Assembly: GCF_000576635.1 (NCBI RefSeq)
Contig: NZ_AVFL01000015.1
Span: 105,050-169,049 of the forward strand
Length of the DNA: 64,000 nt
Source: Skermanella stibiiresistens SB22
Lineage (GTDB): Bacteria > Pseudomonadota > Alphaproteobacteria > Azospirillales > Azospirillaceae
Direction of reading: 5' to 3'
A program made the translations under genes and the position numbers. Below, piece after piece: positions 53,054-64,000 of the stretch. Below the pieces are notes generated by a model, which was not told where the DNA came from, did not search any database, and saw nothing but the letters and a program-made list of their open reading frames with translations. Within the stretch, counting starts at the first letter, position 1. Each line of letters starts with the position of its first letter.

Positions 53054-53854
53054 CTAGAACCCGTCGTCAACCGTCCAGGCGTGGTTGAGCGGACCATGGC
53101 CGCCGCCATAGCCGGGCGCCTGCCGGATCGCCTGATCGACGTAGTTGCGGGCGCGGGCCACCGCCTCGGGAAGCGTCAGGCGCTGGGCGAGGCCAGTCGC
53201 GATGGCCGAGGCCAAGGTGCAGCCGGTTCCATGGGTGTGCGGCGTGTCGATCCGGCGGGACGTGAAGACCTCCTCGCCATCGTTGGTCACCAGAAGGTCG
53301 GTGACCGTCTCTCCGTCCATATGGCCGCCCTTCACCAGGACGGCCTTGCAGCCATAGCTGAGGATCAGCGTCGCGGCGTGCCGCATGTCGTCCAGGTCCA
53401 GGATCTCCAGCCCGCTGAGGACCTGGGCTTCCGGGATGTTGGGCGTGATCACGTCGGCGCGCGGCAGCAGACGGCGCTGCATCGCGTGGCTGGCGGCCGG
53501 GTCCAGCAGGGACGCTCCCCCCTTCGCGATCATCACCGGATCGACCACCAGGGGGATCTCGCCGCCCATCTCCTCCAGCACGCCGACGACGGTGTCGATG
53601 ACCTGCTCGCTGTGGAGCATGCCGGTCTTGATCGCGTCGGCGCCGATATCCTCCAGCACCAGGCGCATCTGCTGGGCGATGAACTCGACCGGCACCGGAT
53701 GGATGCCGAAGACGCCCATCGTGTTCTGCGCCGTCAGCGCGGTGATGGCGGTCGCGGCATAGCCGGTCAGCGCCGTCACCGTCTTGATGTCGCCCTGGAT
53801 ACCGGCGCCGCCTCCACTGTCGGAGCCGGCGACGATCAAGACCCTGCCCTTCAT
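53054..53854 (-). CDS. thiD: Hydroxymethylpyrimidine/phosphomethylpyrimidine kinase ThiD
   Basis: ThiD phosphorylates hydroxymethylpyrimidine twice to make the pyrimidine half of thiamine. The 266-residue protein shows the ribokinase-like motifs: [19 protein letters not shown] at the start, [20 protein letters not shown] and the C-terminal anion-hole motif [13 protein letters not shown] with the catalytic Asp position replaced by Cys-type GTGC, as usual for ThiD. It overlaps the glmM stop by four bases, so it is translationally coupled to cell-envelope genes rather than to thiamine genes. Confidence 0.92.
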   Translation of the reverse strand: MKGRVLIVAGSDSGGGAGIQGDIKTVTALTGYAATAITALTAQNTMGVFGIHPVPVEFIAQQMRLVLEDIGADAIKTGMLHSEQVIDTVVGVLEEMGGEIPLVVDPVMIAKGGASLLDPAASHAMQRRLLPRADVITPNIPEAQVLSGLEILDLDDMRHAATLILSYGCKAVLVKGGHMDGETVTDLLVTNDGEEVFTSRRIDTPHTHGTGCTLASAIATGLAQRLTLPEAVARARNYVDQAIRQAPGYGGGHGPLNHAWTVDDGF

Positions 53855-55221
53855 TCCGCCGCTTCCTGTTGCCGTATCGCAGCCTCCTGGATACTGAGCA
53901 CGATATCGCCGACCACGGCGTTCACCAAGGACTCATCGTCGCCCTCGGCCATGACGCGGATTACCGGCTCCGTCCCCGACTTGCGGATCAGCAGGCGGCC
54001 GCCGCCGCTCAGCCGCGCCTCGCCATCGCGGATCGCCTCCTTGACCAGCCTGTCCTCCAGCGGAGCGCCACCGCCCTCGAATCGGACATTCTTGAGCAGC
54101 TGGGGCACCGGCTCGAACACGCGGCAGACCTCGCTGACGCGCTTCCCGCCGCCCTGGATCACGGCAAGCACCTGGAGCGCCGCGATCAGGCCGTCGCCGG
54201 TGGTGCCATAGTCGCTGAGCACGATATGGCCGGATTGCTCGCCGCCGACGTTGAAGCCATGCTCGCGCATGTGCTCGACCACGTAGCGGTCGCCGACCGG
54301 TGTGCGGACGAGGTCGAGGCCCATGCCCTTGAGGGCGCGTTCCAGGCCCAGGTTGGACATGACGGTCGCCACGACGCCGTTGCCCTTCAGCTTCCCCGAA
54401 TTGCACCAGGAGCGGCCGACCAGGCCCATGACCTGATCGCCGTCGACCTGCCTGCCCTTCTCGTCGACCAGGATCAGCCGGTCGGCGTCGCCGTCCAGCG
54501 CGATGCCGAGATCGGCGCCATTGGCGACGACCTCGCTCTGGAGCTTCTGGGGCGCCGTGGCGCCGCAGCCGCGGTTGATGTTGATGCCGTCGGGCTTGAC
54601 CCCGATCGAGATGACCTCGGCGCCCAGCTCGTACAGCACCTTGGGCGCCACCCGGTACGCCGCGCCATGGGCGCAATCGACCACGATCTTCAGACCGTCG
54701 AGCCGCAGCCCGCGCGGGAAGGTGTTCTTGACGAACTCGATGTAGCGGCCGCTGGCGTCCTCCAGCCGGCTGGCCCGGCCGAGCGCCGCCGGCTTGACCA
54801 GCCCGGTGTCCAGCTTGTCGCCCAGCCGCGCCTCGATCTCGCCCTCGACCTCGTCGGACAGCTTGTAGCCATCGGGACCGAACAGCTTGATGCCGTTGTC
54901 CTGGAACGGGTTGTGCGAGGCCGAGATCATGATGCCCAGATCGGCGCGCAGGCTGCGCGTCAGCATCGCCACCGCCGGCGTCGGCATGGGACCGACCAGC
55001 ACCACATCCATGCCCATGGAGATCAGGCCGGCGGTCAGCGCCGGCTCCAGCATGTAGCCGGACAGCCGGGTGTCCTTGCCGATCACCGCCAAGTGGCGAT
55101 GGTCGCCCCGGTGGAACTGGATGGCGGTCGCCATGGCGACGCGCAGGGCCGTTTCGGCGGTCATCGGCTCGATGTTGGCGGTGCCGCGGATGCCGTCGGT
55201 GCCAAACAGTTTTCGCGTCAT
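53851..55221 (-). CDS. glmM: Phosphoglucosamine mutase GlmM
   Basis: GlmM converts glucosamine 6-phosphate to the 1-phosphate for UDP-GlcNAc, peptidoglycan and lipopolysaccharide. In 456 residues the active-site phosphoserine is Ser102 in ISASHNP. The metal loop DGDADRL is near 243-249, the sugar loop GGEQSGH near 325-331, and the phosphate loop [12 protein letters not shown] near 410-421. Length and motifs match the family. It lies 96 bases after folP and is coupled to thiD. Confidence 0.94.
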   Translation of the reverse strand: MTRKLFGTDGIRGTANIEPMTAETALRVAMATAIQFHRGDHRHLAVIGKDTRLSGYMLEPALTAGLISMGMDVVLVGPMPTPAVAMLTRSLRADLGIMISASHNPFQDNGIKLFGPDGYKLSDEVEGEIEARLGDKLDTGLVKPAALGRASRLEDASGRYIEFVKNTFPRGLRLDGLKIVVDCAHGAAYRVAPKVLYELGAEVISIGVKPDGININRGCGATAPQKLQSEVVANGADLGIALDGDADRLILVDEKGRQVDGDQVMGLVGRSWCNSGKLKGNGVVATVMSNLGLERALKGMGLDLVRTPVGDRYVVEHMREHGFNVGGEQSGHIVLSDYGTTGDGLIAALQVLAVIQGGGKRVSEVCRVFEPVPQLLKNVRFEGGGAPLEDRLVKEAIRDGEARLSGGGRLLIRKSGTEPVIRVMAEGDDESLVNAVVGDIVLSIQEAAIRQQEAAE

Positions 55222-55317
55222 GATTCCTCTCGAACGATCGCCCTATGCTCAAGGGATGGTTCTTAGCGGAAAAACCGGCGCCGCGCCAACCGCCCGGCGA
55301 TCGTGTGGGCGGTTCGC

Positions 55318-56340
55318 CTAGGCTTTGTGCAGCGCCAGCCAGATCGCCCGCGCCTGAAAAGTCTCGGCGACATCGTGGACGCGGACGATCTGGGCTCCCT
55401 GGTCGAAGCTGGCCAAGGCACCCGCCAGCGAGCCGGCCATCCTATCCTTGGGCTCCTCTCCCCGGCTGAGCGACGCGATGAAGCGTTTGCGGGAAAGCCC
55501 GATCAACACGGGCACGCCCATGCCGTGATACATCGCCGTGTGGCGGAGGACGGCGAGGTTGTGCTCCACCGTCTTGCCGAAGCCGATGCCCGGATCGACG
55601 CAGAGGTTCCCCGGTGCGACACCCGCCGCCAGACACGCGGCGACCCGCCCGGCGAGATAGGCGTATACGTCGGTCGGAGCGTCGACGTAGTCAGGCGCCG
55701 TCTGCATGGTGCGGGGTTCGCCCCGCATGTGCATCAGCACCACCGGGGCCTTGGACTGGACCGCGACACCCAGGCTGTCCGCGTCGCCCGTCAGGGCCGT
55801 GACGTCGTTGATGATGGCGGCTCCCGCCTCCAGGGCGCCGGCCATGACGGCGGCGTGGCGGGTGTCGATCGAGACGACCGCGCCCCGTTCGGCGAAGTGG
55901 CGGACCACCGGAGCGACCCGCCGGATCTCCTCCTCCGCCGCGACGGGGTCGGCGCCCGGACGGGTGGACTCGCCCCCGACATCCAGGATGTCGGCGCCGG
56001 CTTCCAGCAGCGCCGTCCCTTGGGCGATCGCCTTGTCGTGGTCCAGGAAGTCGCCGCCATCGCTGAAGCTGTCCGGCGTGACGTTGACGATGCCCATGAT
56101 CGCGGGCCGGTCCAGTGCCAGCCCGGCGAATGGCGCGCGGGGTTTGGACAACGCGTCGAGCCAATCCGCCAGCGCCGGCAAGTCGGCGACCTCGCCCACC
56201 GGTCCAGCCGCGCGCCGGATGCCGCCCTCTCCATCCCGGACGATCACCTCGACCATGCCGAAACCCAATGACCCTCCGGCCAACCGAATGCCGGAGCCGG
56301 CCACGCCATGCGACAGGATGCCCAAAGGCCTGACGTACAC
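55318..56340 (-). CDS. folP: Dihydropteroate synthase FolP
   Basis: FolP joins p-aminobenzoate to dihydropterin diphosphate in folate synthesis and is the sulfonamide target. The core from about residue 80 has IMGIVNVTPDSFSDGG, DVGGESTRPGA, INDV and IGLSRKRFI. GTG 56340 is proposed as the start because the frame upstream (to ATG 56433) crosses the intrinsic terminator of ftsH. The ~340-residue product then begins VYVRPLG, with an N-terminal domain of about 75 residues before the usual 270-residue barrel. That extension, or a still later ATG near 56257, remains to be decided by comparison. Confidence 0.88.
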   Translation of the reverse strand: MYVRPLGILSHGVAGSGIRLAGGSLGFGMVEVIVRDGEGGIRRAAGPVGEVADLPALADWLDALSKPRAPFAGLALDRPAIMGIVNVTPDSFSDGGDFLDHDKAIAQGTALLEAGADILDVGGESTRPGADPVAAEEEIRRVAPVVRHFAERGAVVSIDTRHAAVMAGALEAGAAIINDVTALTGDADSLGVAVQSKAPVVLMHMRGEPRTMQTAPDYVDAPTDVYAYLAGRVAACLAAGVAPGNLCVDPGIGFGKTVEHNLAVLRHTAMYHGMGVPVLIGLSRKRFIASLSRGEEPKDRMAGSLAGALASFDQGAQIVRVHDVAETFQARAIWLALHKA

Positions 56341-56363
56341 GGCATCACCGGGGCCGATCGCCG

Positions 56364-56397
56364 ACAAGCAAAAGCCCCGGAGTGATCCGGGGCTTGT
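56364..56397 (-). terminator. Intrinsic terminator after ftsH
   Basis: AAGCCCCGGA (56372-56381) and TCCGGGGCTT (56386-56395) form a perfect ten-base-pair stem with a four-base loop. On the minus strand the stem is followed by TTTTGCTTG. It lies 68 bases beyond the ftsH stop and before the proposed folP start, so ftsH and folP are separate transcription units. Confidence 0.85.
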
Positions 56398-56462
56398 CGC
56401 CGGCTCCACCAAGTGCGGAGCCTTTTCCATCATCTAACGCCTGTCATCCACGTATCGGGCAC

Positions 56463-58397
<1,935 letters not shown>

Positions 58398-58515
58398 GGT
58401 TCACGCCTTTCGTCGGACAACCTCGGCGTCGTTGAACACACGCCGGGCGCCAGCCCTCGACACTTGATCCCGATACGGTGGGAAGTCCATCAGATTAGAT
58501 AATGCCGCACCGGTT

Positions 58516-59814
58516 TTAAACAACCACGAATGCGGATGCGCTCACAGGTTCCGGCGGGGCGAATACAGCCGTCAGCCCCCCTCTCCCGCGTACTTCTTCT
58601 TGAGTGTTGAATTCGCGTGGAAAACCGAACCTGGGCAAGTCGCGCGAGCCGTCCTCGCGCCATAGGACGGGCAGTCCCTCGCGCACAACCGCGGGAAGTT
58701 TCGCGAGATGGGAATCCGCCTTTCCAAACCCGGCTCCCAGCCGGGCGACGACCCCAGCCCCCTCGGTGGACGTCCGGATCGTGAAGCGGCCGTCCCAGAG
58801 GATGGTCGCCCCGGCTTCGATGGCGATCCGGTCGATGATCGCCGCCGGCTCCCGCGCGATCAACAGGCGTCCGTCGCGATACCGCGTGACGACGCAGCCG
58901 CCCAAGGTGGTGCCCTGGACGGCCGAACCAACGCGCAGTGAGGCTCGCAGGCGCTCCAGCGCGTCGAGGCGCGGCTGATAGCCACCGCCGCCGACCGCCG
59001 CGAGGCATCGGCCCAGGACGCGCGCCGCCAACTCGTCGGGAGCGGCACCGACGAGGTCCGGCCGCACCAGCGCGCAGCCCTCGGGCCAGACCTCGACCGC
59101 CCGCGCCAGCAACGCGGCGCTGGCGAGTTCCAGCGCCTCGCGGGCCCGCCCCGCCCGCTTGGCGGTGTCGGCGGCATGGCTGGCGTCCCAACCTTCCGCC
59201 GCCAGTGTCGCGGCCATCGAGCGGACGCGCACGCGGGCATATGCGGCGGATTGGTTGGAGGGGTCCTCGATCCACGATTGACCGGCCGCGTCGAGAACTT
59301 CCTTCAGGCTGTCCCGCGACACGCCGAGCAGCGGTCGCAGGATCCTGACGTCCGGCGCCTCGCGCAGCGGCGTCATTCCCGCCAAGCCATCCGGCCCGCT
59401 GCCCTTGGCGAAACGCAGCAGCACCGTCTCCGCCTGATCCTCGCGGTGATGGGCCAGCGCCAGATGGAGGATGCCGTCCGCCCGGCAGCGCTGGGATAGG
59501 AGGCGGTACCGGGCCTCGCGCGCCTCTTGCTGGATACGCGATGAAGGCTTGTCGTCACACCATCGCAGGATGTCGTGGGCGATGCCGCGGGCGGCGAGCC
59601 ACCGACCGGTCTGGACGGCTTCATCTGCGGCGTTATGTCGCAGGCCATGATCGACCGTCAGGGCCAGCAATTCGCCTTCGCGGCGGTCCACCCAGCCTTT
59701 GAGCAGCAGTGAAAGGGCCAAACTGTCGGGTCCGCCGGACACGGCGACCGCGACTCGGGGCCGTGGCTCGAACGGCCCCAGCCGGTCCATCGCCTCCTGG
59801 AAAGCCTGGATCAC
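58516..59814 (-). CDS. tilS: tRNA(Ile)-lysidine synthase TilS
   Basis: TilS converts C34 of the CAU-anticodon isoleucine tRNA to lysidine, changing codon reading from AUG to AUA; it is normally essential. In 432 residues the PP-loop SGGPDS lies at 26-31, followed by TVDHGLRHNAADEA, HHREDQAETVLLRFAKGSG and GMTPLRE. The C-terminal half is the less conserved substrate part. It starts seven bases after cpoB and precedes ftsH, a conserved alphaproteobacterial order. Confidence 0.93.
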   Translation of the reverse strand: MIQAFQEAMDRLGPFEPRPRVAVAVSGGPDSLALSLLLKGWVDRREGELLALTVDHGLRHNAADEAVQTGRWLAARGIAHDILRWCDDKPSSRIQQEAREARYRLLSQRCRADGILHLALAHHREDQAETVLLRFAKGSGPDGLAGMTPLREAPDVRILRPLLGVSRDSLKEVLDAAGQSWIEDPSNQSAAYARVRVRSMAATLAAEGWDASHAADTAKRAGRAREALELASAALLARAVEVWPEGCALVRPDLVGAAPDELAARVLGRCLAAVGGGGYQPRLDALERLRASLRVGSAVQGTTLGGCVVTRYRDGRLLIAREPAAIIDRIAIEAGATILWDGRFTIRTSTEGAGVVARLGAGFGKADSHLAKLPAVVREGLPVLWREDGSRDLPRFGFPREFNTQEEVRGRGGLTAVFAPPEPVSASAFVVV

Positions 59815-59821
59815 CAGGGGA

Positions 59822-60802
59822 TCACGAACAGGCCAGACGGCCCCGCTCCTGATCGGCCCGGCGCTTGATCGGCAACGAGGCGTCCGGGAACTCCGAACCC
59901 AGCTGCTTCAACGTCGTGCAGGCGTCGGCCTTTTGGTTCAGCTGGGACAGGGCCATGCTCAGCTTGAGCAGGTTGTCGGCCGCCTTCGAGCCCTTGGGGT
60001 ATTTGTGATAACCCTCGGCGAAGGCGACGGCGGCCTCCTTGTACTTGCCGCGGACGTAATAGGTCTCGGCCAACCAATACTGGGCGTTGCCGGTCAGCTG
60101 GTTGTCGGGATGGTTCTTGACGAACTGGCCCAGGGCCGCCTCGGCGTTGGCGTAATCGGCGGCGCGGAGCAGGCCGAAGGCGTAGTTGTACTGATCCTGC
60201 GCCGAACCGGATGGCAGTTGCGCCGCGGCGGTCGCCTGCTGCTGTGCCTGCGAAGCCGCTGGTGCTGGCTTGGCCGGCGTCGCGGCGGCTTGGTTCTGCG
60301 CCTTCGGCGGCGGAGCGGCCGCGGCGGCCGGAGCGGCGGCTTCGGCGTTGAGCTTGCTCTCGATCTCGCTCAAGCGGTATTCCAGGTCGGATGAAAGCTT
60401 GTCCAGCCGCTCGCGCGCCTGCGAGATGCCAAACGTCGCCTCCTCATACTTGCCGGTCAGGGTCTGCAGCTCGCTCTCCAGGCGCGACAGTCGGACCTCG
60501 AAATCCGCCGCCAGGCTCGACGGCACGCCGCCAGCCCCACCGCCATTGCCAAGCGCCACCGAACCAGCGGGAGACCCGCCACCCCGATAGACCTGCCGGT
60601 TCAGGGTTTGGACATCGGTCTCCAGCCGGTTGAGCCGATTCTGGAGGTTGATGTCGGCCTGCGCCGCGGCCGGACCGGTCCACAACATCAGCCCAAGCGC
60701 GAGACCGGGCACGGCGAGCGCCGCCAGCCCGCCAAGCCTTCTCCCGTACCGCGCACCCATGTTCCGCGTACCAGTCGCTCGAAGCATCGCCTCTACCGCC
60801 AT
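59822..60802 (-). CDS. cpoB: Tol-Pal system protein CpoB (YbgF)
   Basis: CpoB coordinates peptidoglycan synthesis with outer-membrane constriction through the Tol-Pal system. ATG 60802 with AGGA eight bases upstream gives 326 residues: a signal peptide ending at about AAAQA (near residue 50), then a coiled coil (LQNRLNRLETDVQTLNRQVY, FEVRLSRLESELQTL). An Ala/Pro/Gln-rich linker follows. The C-terminal TPR region starts with YNYAFGLLRAADYANAEAAL and continues AQYWLAETYYVRGKYKEAA. The coiled coil is where the protein trimerises. It is separated from pal by a terminator. Confidence 0.9.
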   Translation of the reverse strand: MAVEAMLRATGTRNMGARYGRRLGGLAALAVPGLALGLMLWTGPAAAQADINLQNRLNRLETDVQTLNRQVYRGGGSPAGSVALGNGGGAGGVPSSLAADFEVRLSRLESELQTLTGKYEEATFGISQARERLDKLSSDLEYRLSEIESKLNAEAAAPAAAAAPPPKAQNQAAATPAKPAPAASQAQQQATAAAQLPSGSAQDQYNYAFGLLRAADYANAEAALGQFVKNHPDNQLTGNAQYWLAETYYVRGKYKEAAVAFAEGYHKYPKGSKAADNLLKLSMALSQLNQKADACTTLKQLGSEFPDASLPIKRRADQERGRLACS

Positions 60803-60895
60803 CGTTGTTTCCTGACCTTCGCCGGACCCCGTCATACCGGGCGCCGGATCAAGACGCCCATACCACTCACGGGCCGCGTAACCCAAACCGAGGGC

Positions 60896-60949
60896 AAAAA
60901 TAAGGCGCCACACCAAACGGCCCGATGAAGAACCGCGTGATGTGGCGCC
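60896..60949 (-). terminator. Intrinsic terminator after pal
   Basis: On the minus strand GGCGCCACA and TGTGGCGCC (complement of 60941-60949 and 60904-60912) pair over nine bases with a 28-base loop and are followed by TTATTTTTGCC. A second perfect nine-base-pair hairpin, GCCGGCGGG with CCCGCCGGC (60957-60980), stands just before it. Together they end the tol-pal transcript and leave cpoB to its own promoter. Confidence 0.7.
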
Positions 60950-60999
60950 AGATGTCGCCGGCGGGTACGACCCCGCCGGCATCGCGATCATCCGTCGAC

Positions 61000-61494
61000 T
61001 TAGTTGACGGTGGTCACGCCACGACGGTTCTGCGCCCAGGAGGCCTCGTTCGAGCCGAGGACGGCGGGACGCTCCTTGCCGTAGCTGGTGGTGGCGACGC
61101 GGTTGGCGTCGACGCCACGGGCCAGCAGGTAGTTCTTCACCGAGTTGGCGCGACGCTCGCCCAACGCGATGTTGTACTCGCGGGTGCCGCGCTCGTCGGC
61201 GTGACCTTCGACGGTCACCGTGACGCGCGGATACTGGTTCAGCCAAGAGGCCTGGCGATCCAGGGTCGCCCGGGCCTCCGGGCTCAGGTCGAACTTATCG
61301 TAACCGAAGAACACGCGATCGCCGACGTTGACGACCAGGTCCTCCTGTGTACCCGGAGCCGGACCAGTCCGGACCGGAGCCGCGCCGGCGGTAGCCCCAC
61401 CACCGGCACCGGCCGAGCCGGCGTCTTGCGGAGTGGATTCGCACGCGGCGACCAGCACAACCGCAGCCAACAGGCTCAGAACCTTCAAACGCAT
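61000..61494 (-). CDS. pal: Peptidoglycan-associated lipoprotein Pal
   Basis: Pal anchors the outer membrane to peptidoglycan and is the target of TolB. The 164-residue precursor has a signal ending in the lipobox LVAAC (Cys18), then a Gly/Ala-rich linker. The OmpA-like domain begins at about 55: VFFGYDKFDLSPEARATLD, VEGHADERGTREYNIALG and RRANSVKNYL. The Asp and Arg that bind the diaminopimelate of the peptide are both in the conserved positions. It is preceded by tolB and followed by a double hairpin terminator. Confidence 0.94.
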   Translation of the reverse strand: MRLKVLSLLAAVVLVAACESTPQDAGSAGAGGGATAGAAPVRTGPAPGTQEDLVVNVGDRVFFGYDKFDLSPEARATLDRQASWLNQYPRVTVTVEGHADERGTREYNIALGERRANSVKNYLLARGVDANRVATTSYGKERPAVLGSNEASWAQNRRGVTTVN

Positions 61495-61656
61495 CTGAAA
61501 AACCCCCTACAGCGACACACGATACCAAGACGGAAAAGCGAACGGGCGAACGCTAAACTAGGCCCAGTCCACCGAAACCGTTCCACCGAAGGTTTCCGAT
61601 CTCCCGACTGTCTAACCTTAGCGTCGATCGTGCAGTGCGAAAATAAATGGTTACCG

Positions 61657-63009
61657 CTAAGGAATCAAGGGCGACCAAGCGGGATCCGAAGCATCGAGCG
61701 GGGTGATAACCTCTCGTTCATTAAATCCGGTGAGGTCGACGCTGTACAAACGCGCGGTCCTGCTGCGATTTCCCTCTCCGCTCGGACGTTCGCGGAAGAA
61801 CATCAGAACCCGTCCATTCGGAGCCCAGGTCGGCCCCTCCACATGAAACGCCTCGTTGAGAAGGCGTTCTCCAGCACCATCTGGGCGAATCACCCCGATA
61901 CTGAAGCGGCCATTGTTGATCTTGGTGAAGGAGATCAGGTCGCCGCGCGGCGACCAGACCGGGCTCGCATAGCGGCCCTGCCCAAACGTGATCCGTTGCG
62001 CGTTTCCGCCATTGGCGTCCATGACATAGAGCTGCTGGGTGCCGCCGCGGTCCGACTCGAACACGATGCGCTGCCCGTCGGGCGAGTATGACGGCGAGGT
62101 GTCGATCGCCGGGTTGTTGGTCAGCTGGGTCACCTGCCGGGTCCGCAGGTCCATCGTGTAGATGTCCGAATTGCCCGACGTGGCGAGGCTCATGATCACC
62201 TTGTTGCCGTCCGGCGAGAAGCGCGGCGCGAACGTCATGCCGGGGAAGTCGCCCAGGACCTCCTGGCGGCCGGTGTCGATGTTGAAGAGGTAGACCCGCG
62301 GCTTGTTGTTGAAATAGGACAGGTAGGTGATCTCCGGCGCGGTCGGCGAGAAGCGCGGCGTCAGCACCAGCGTCCGGCCATCGGTCAGGAAGCGGTGGTT
62401 CTCGCCGTCCTGGTCCATGATCGCCAGCCGCTTGATCCGCTTGTCGGCGGGGCCCGTCTCGGAGATGTAGACGATGCGGGTGTCGAAGTAGCCCTCCTCG
62501 CCCGTGATCCGCTTGTAGATCGCGTCCGAGATGATGTGGGCGACCCGCCGCCAGTTCTCCGGCGTGGTGAAATACGCCAAGCCCGTCATCGGCTGCTCGG
62601 CCAATACGTCCCACAGGCGGAACTCCACCCGCAGGCGACCGTCGGCCTGGCTCTGGACGACGCCGCTGACCAGGGCCAGGGCGTTGATCACCTTGAGGTC
62701 GGCGAAGCGCGGCTGGCTATGCAGCGAGGCCGCGTCCTGGATCAGCGCCTTCTGGTCGATCGGGCGGAACAACCCGGACCGCTCCAGGTTGGCCGACACG
62801 ACCTGGGCGATGTCCCGGCCGACCTGGACCTCGGTGCCCGCCTGCCCATGGAAGGTGGAAATCGCGATCGGCATCGGCTCGACCTTGCCGCGCGTGATGT
62901 CGAGGCGCAGTTCGGCCCGGGCGCCCGCGGCTCCGGCCAACGCGATGACCATGACGGCCAGCGCCAGCCGGCGAGCGACCAGGATCAGATGGTTCGGAAA
63001 TGGAATCAT
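61657..63009 (-). CDS. tolB: Tol-Pal translocation protein TolB
   Basis: TolB is the periplasmic beta-propeller of the Tol-Pal system that binds Pal. The 450-residue precursor starts at ATG 63009 (63033 is possible) and has a signal peptide ending near ARAEL (about 34). An N-terminal alpha/beta domain ([35 protein letters not shown]) follows. The six-bladed propeller repeats from about 180 are marked by [17 protein letters not shown] and [16 protein letters not shown]. It is preceded by tolA and followed by pal at 162 bases. Confidence 0.95.
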   Translation of the reverse strand: MIPFPNHLILVARRLALAVMVIALAGAAGARAELRLDITRGKVEPMPIAISTFHGQAGTEVQVGRDIAQVVSANLERSGLFRPIDQKALIQDAASLHSQPRFADLKVINALALVSGVVQSQADGRLRVEFRLWDVLAEQPMTGLAYFTTPENWRRVAHIISDAIYKRITGEEGYFDTRIVYISETGPADKRIKRLAIMDQDGENHRFLTDGRTLVLTPRFSPTAPEITYLSYFNNKPRVYLFNIDTGRQEVLGDFPGMTFAPRFSPDGNKVIMSLATSGNSDIYTMDLRTRQVTQLTNNPAIDTSPSYSPDGQRIVFESDRGGTQQLYVMDANGGNAQRITFGQGRYASPVWSPRGDLISFTKINNGRFSIGVIRPDGAGERLLNEAFHVEGPTWAPNGRVLMFFRERPSGEGNRSRTARLYSVDLTGFNEREVITPLDASDPAWSPLIP

Positions 63010-63144
63010 GATCGAGTCATGCCTTGTTATCATCGTTGTTCGTGCGGGAACGGGCGTCCCCGTAGGCGCCTTTCGGACGCGCGGCTTTGACGAGGCCGAA
63101 GGAACACCCTGATCGTGTCATCATCAAGGTGTCCACCCCTTGCC

Positions 63145-64000
63145 CTATCCGCGCAACATGTCGCGCGGACTGAAGACGAAGACGGCATCCTTCCAGAAGT
63201 CGTAGCCGTCGGCGGGCAGCGGCAGCTTGCGGCAACGCGGGTTCATGACCGCGCGCTGGGCCGATTCCGCGACCGCGCGGAAAGCCCGGTCGCGGGTCAT
63301 GCGCGCCTTGTCCACCACCTCGGCCCGCATCACCTGCCCGTCCCGGCCGATCTCCAGCCGGATCTCCACGGTGATTTCCTGAACACCGGCCAGACCGGGA
63401 TCGACGTTCCAGCAAGCCTCGACCGTGCGACGCACGGCGTCCTCCTGGCTGGAGGTCAGTCGGTCGGACAGCTTCGGCGCGTTGCTCGCCGATTGCTGCG
63501 ACGTCGACGGAGAGGCCGGCTGGGTCGTGGCCGCCTGCTGCTGACGCTGCGGCTGGGACGGTGCCGGCGAGGGCTCCGACTTGGCCATGTTCTGAAGGTT
63601 CTTCAGGACATTGGCGAAATCCTGCTTGGTGTCCGGCTGCTTCTTCTCCGGCTCGGGCTTCTTGGCGTCCTTCGGAACCTCGGGCTTCTTCGCCTCCTGC
63701 TTCGGCGGCTCCTTCACCGGTTCCGGCTTCTTGACCTCCTTGGGAGGCTCCGGCTTGGGAGGCTCCGGCTTCTGCGGCTCAGGCTTCTTGGGTTCGGGCT
63801 TTGGAGGCTCGGGCTTGGGAGGCTCGGGCTTGGGCGGCTCCGGCTTCTTGGGTTCCGGCTTGACGGGCTCGGCCTTCGGCGTCGGCTCGGGCGTCGGAGC
63901 GGGTTCCGGCTTCGGCGCGGGTTGGGGTTCCGGAGCCTTGGGCGGCGGCGGAGTCGGGGCCGGTGGCGGCGGGGTTGGCCGCGGCGGGGGTGGCGGCTCG
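63145..64000 (-). CDS. tolA: Tol-Pal energy transducer TolA, C-terminal part (runs off right edge)
   Basis: TolA spans the periplasm and links the TolQR motor to TolB/Pal. About 284 C-terminal residues are visible; the membrane anchor lies beyond the edge. The visible part opens with a Pro-rich stretch, then a Lys-Pro-Glu-rich region of tandem KPEP units (63690-63900), which forms the long periplasmic arm. The globular C-terminal domain covers the last 110 residues (EDAVRRTVEACWNVDPG, VTVEIRLEIG type strand, then AVFVFSPRDMLRG at the end). The order tolA-tolB-pal supports the name. Confidence 0.9.
   Translation of the reverse strand, partial: EPPPPPRPTPPPPAPTPPPPKAPEPQPAPKPEPAPTPEPTPKAEPVKPEPKKPEPPKPEPPKPEPPKPEPKKPEPQKPEPPKPEPPKEVKKPEPVKEPPKQEAKKPEVPKDAKKPEPEKKQPDTKQDFANVLKNLQNMAKSEPSPAPSQPQRQQQAATTQPASPSTSQQSASNAPKLSDRLTSSQEDAVRRTVEACWNVDPGLAGVQEITVEIRLEIGRDGQVMRAEVVDKARMTRDRAFRAVAESAQRAVMNPRCRKLPLPADGYDFWKDAVFVFSPRDMLRG
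63720..63900. repeat. Tandem KPEP/PPKPEP-coding repeat in tolA
   Basis: On the minus strand this stretch encodes a run of units such as KPEPPKPEP with short variations (KKPEP, QKPEP). The DNA repeats are 9-18 bases long and imperfect, for example copies of CCCAAGCCCGAGCCT. Such arrays can gain or lose units by slippage, changing the arm length of TolA without breaking the frame. Confidence 0.7.

Noticed and set aside
61616..61662. Inverted repeat CCTTAGCG...CGCTAAGG at the tolB end as a terminator
   Set aside because: The eight-base arms are 31 bases apart, one arm overlaps the tolB stop, and no T-run follows the stem, so a call is not justified.

Overview
The window is one continuous stretch of high-GC (roughly two-thirds G+C) bacterial chromosome. 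Gene content and order point to an alphaproteobacterium of the Rhodospirillales/Azospirillales, perhaps near Azospirillum or Skermanella. The pointers are the tolA-tolB-pal-cpoB-tilS-ftsH-folP-glmM-thiD block, an alphaproteobacterial-type serC leader, a GlpR/RutR pair beside preTA, and CYP152, DUF1127 and DUF2934 proteins. The genus is an inference. I saw no rRNA, tRNA, CRISPR array or insertion sequence.

Left part (1-20 kb): mixed metabolic and accessory genes. These are a truncated short-chain dehydrogenase, an ABC ATPase without its permease, a rhodanese-like 'CXXCW' protein, a ChaN-PDZ lipoprotein, allantoinase (puuE), a YheT-type hydrolase, a broken alpha/beta hydrolase, and two Rpn/YhgA-type nucleases about 3 kb apart. 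They are followed by an ornithine/lysine decarboxylase divergent from aldehyde dehydrogenase, penicillin acylase-family protein and threonine ammonia-lyase. Next come a flavin reductase, the flagellar stator genes motA-motB, a CYP152-type cytochrome P450, a drug/metabolite exporter and a DUF2934 protein.

Surface polysaccharide part (20.5-33.8 kb): gtrB-gtrA and a convergent polytopic membrane protein precede a single-strand group-2-type capsule locus, kpsF-lipoprotein-kpsM-kpsT-kpsE-kpsD, then kpsC-kpsS. Export proteins and the Kdo-linker transferases sit in one block with no serotype-specific glycosyltransferase region between them.

Middle part (33.8-49.5 kb): a minus-strand cluster encodes two flavin split-barrel proteins (one fused to GAF), a hemerythrin-like protein and a thiamine-diphosphate E1 alpha/beta pair without E2/E3. 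After a soluble PAS chemoreceptor comes the pyrimidine-reducing pair preT-preA, divergent from rutR. A perfect RutR-type palindrome overlaps a good preT promoter. A GlpR-type regulator, serA, serC (with a two-hairpin leader) and a 574-residue unknown protein follow.

Right part (49-64 kb): a MocR-type regulator is divergent from DUF1127-GNAT-PhzF-GNAT-MaoC. Then, on the minus strand, come thiD, glmM, folP, ftsH, tilS, cpoB, pal, tolB and the C-terminal part of tolA at the right edge. Two intrinsic terminators split this block into transcription units, one after pal and one after ftsH.

The most unusual items are the split-barrel/GAF/hemerythrin/E1 cluster, the compact capsule locus with an inserted lipoprotein and an extended KpsS, the RutR-controlled preTA promoter, and the MocR/PhzF/GNAT cluster.
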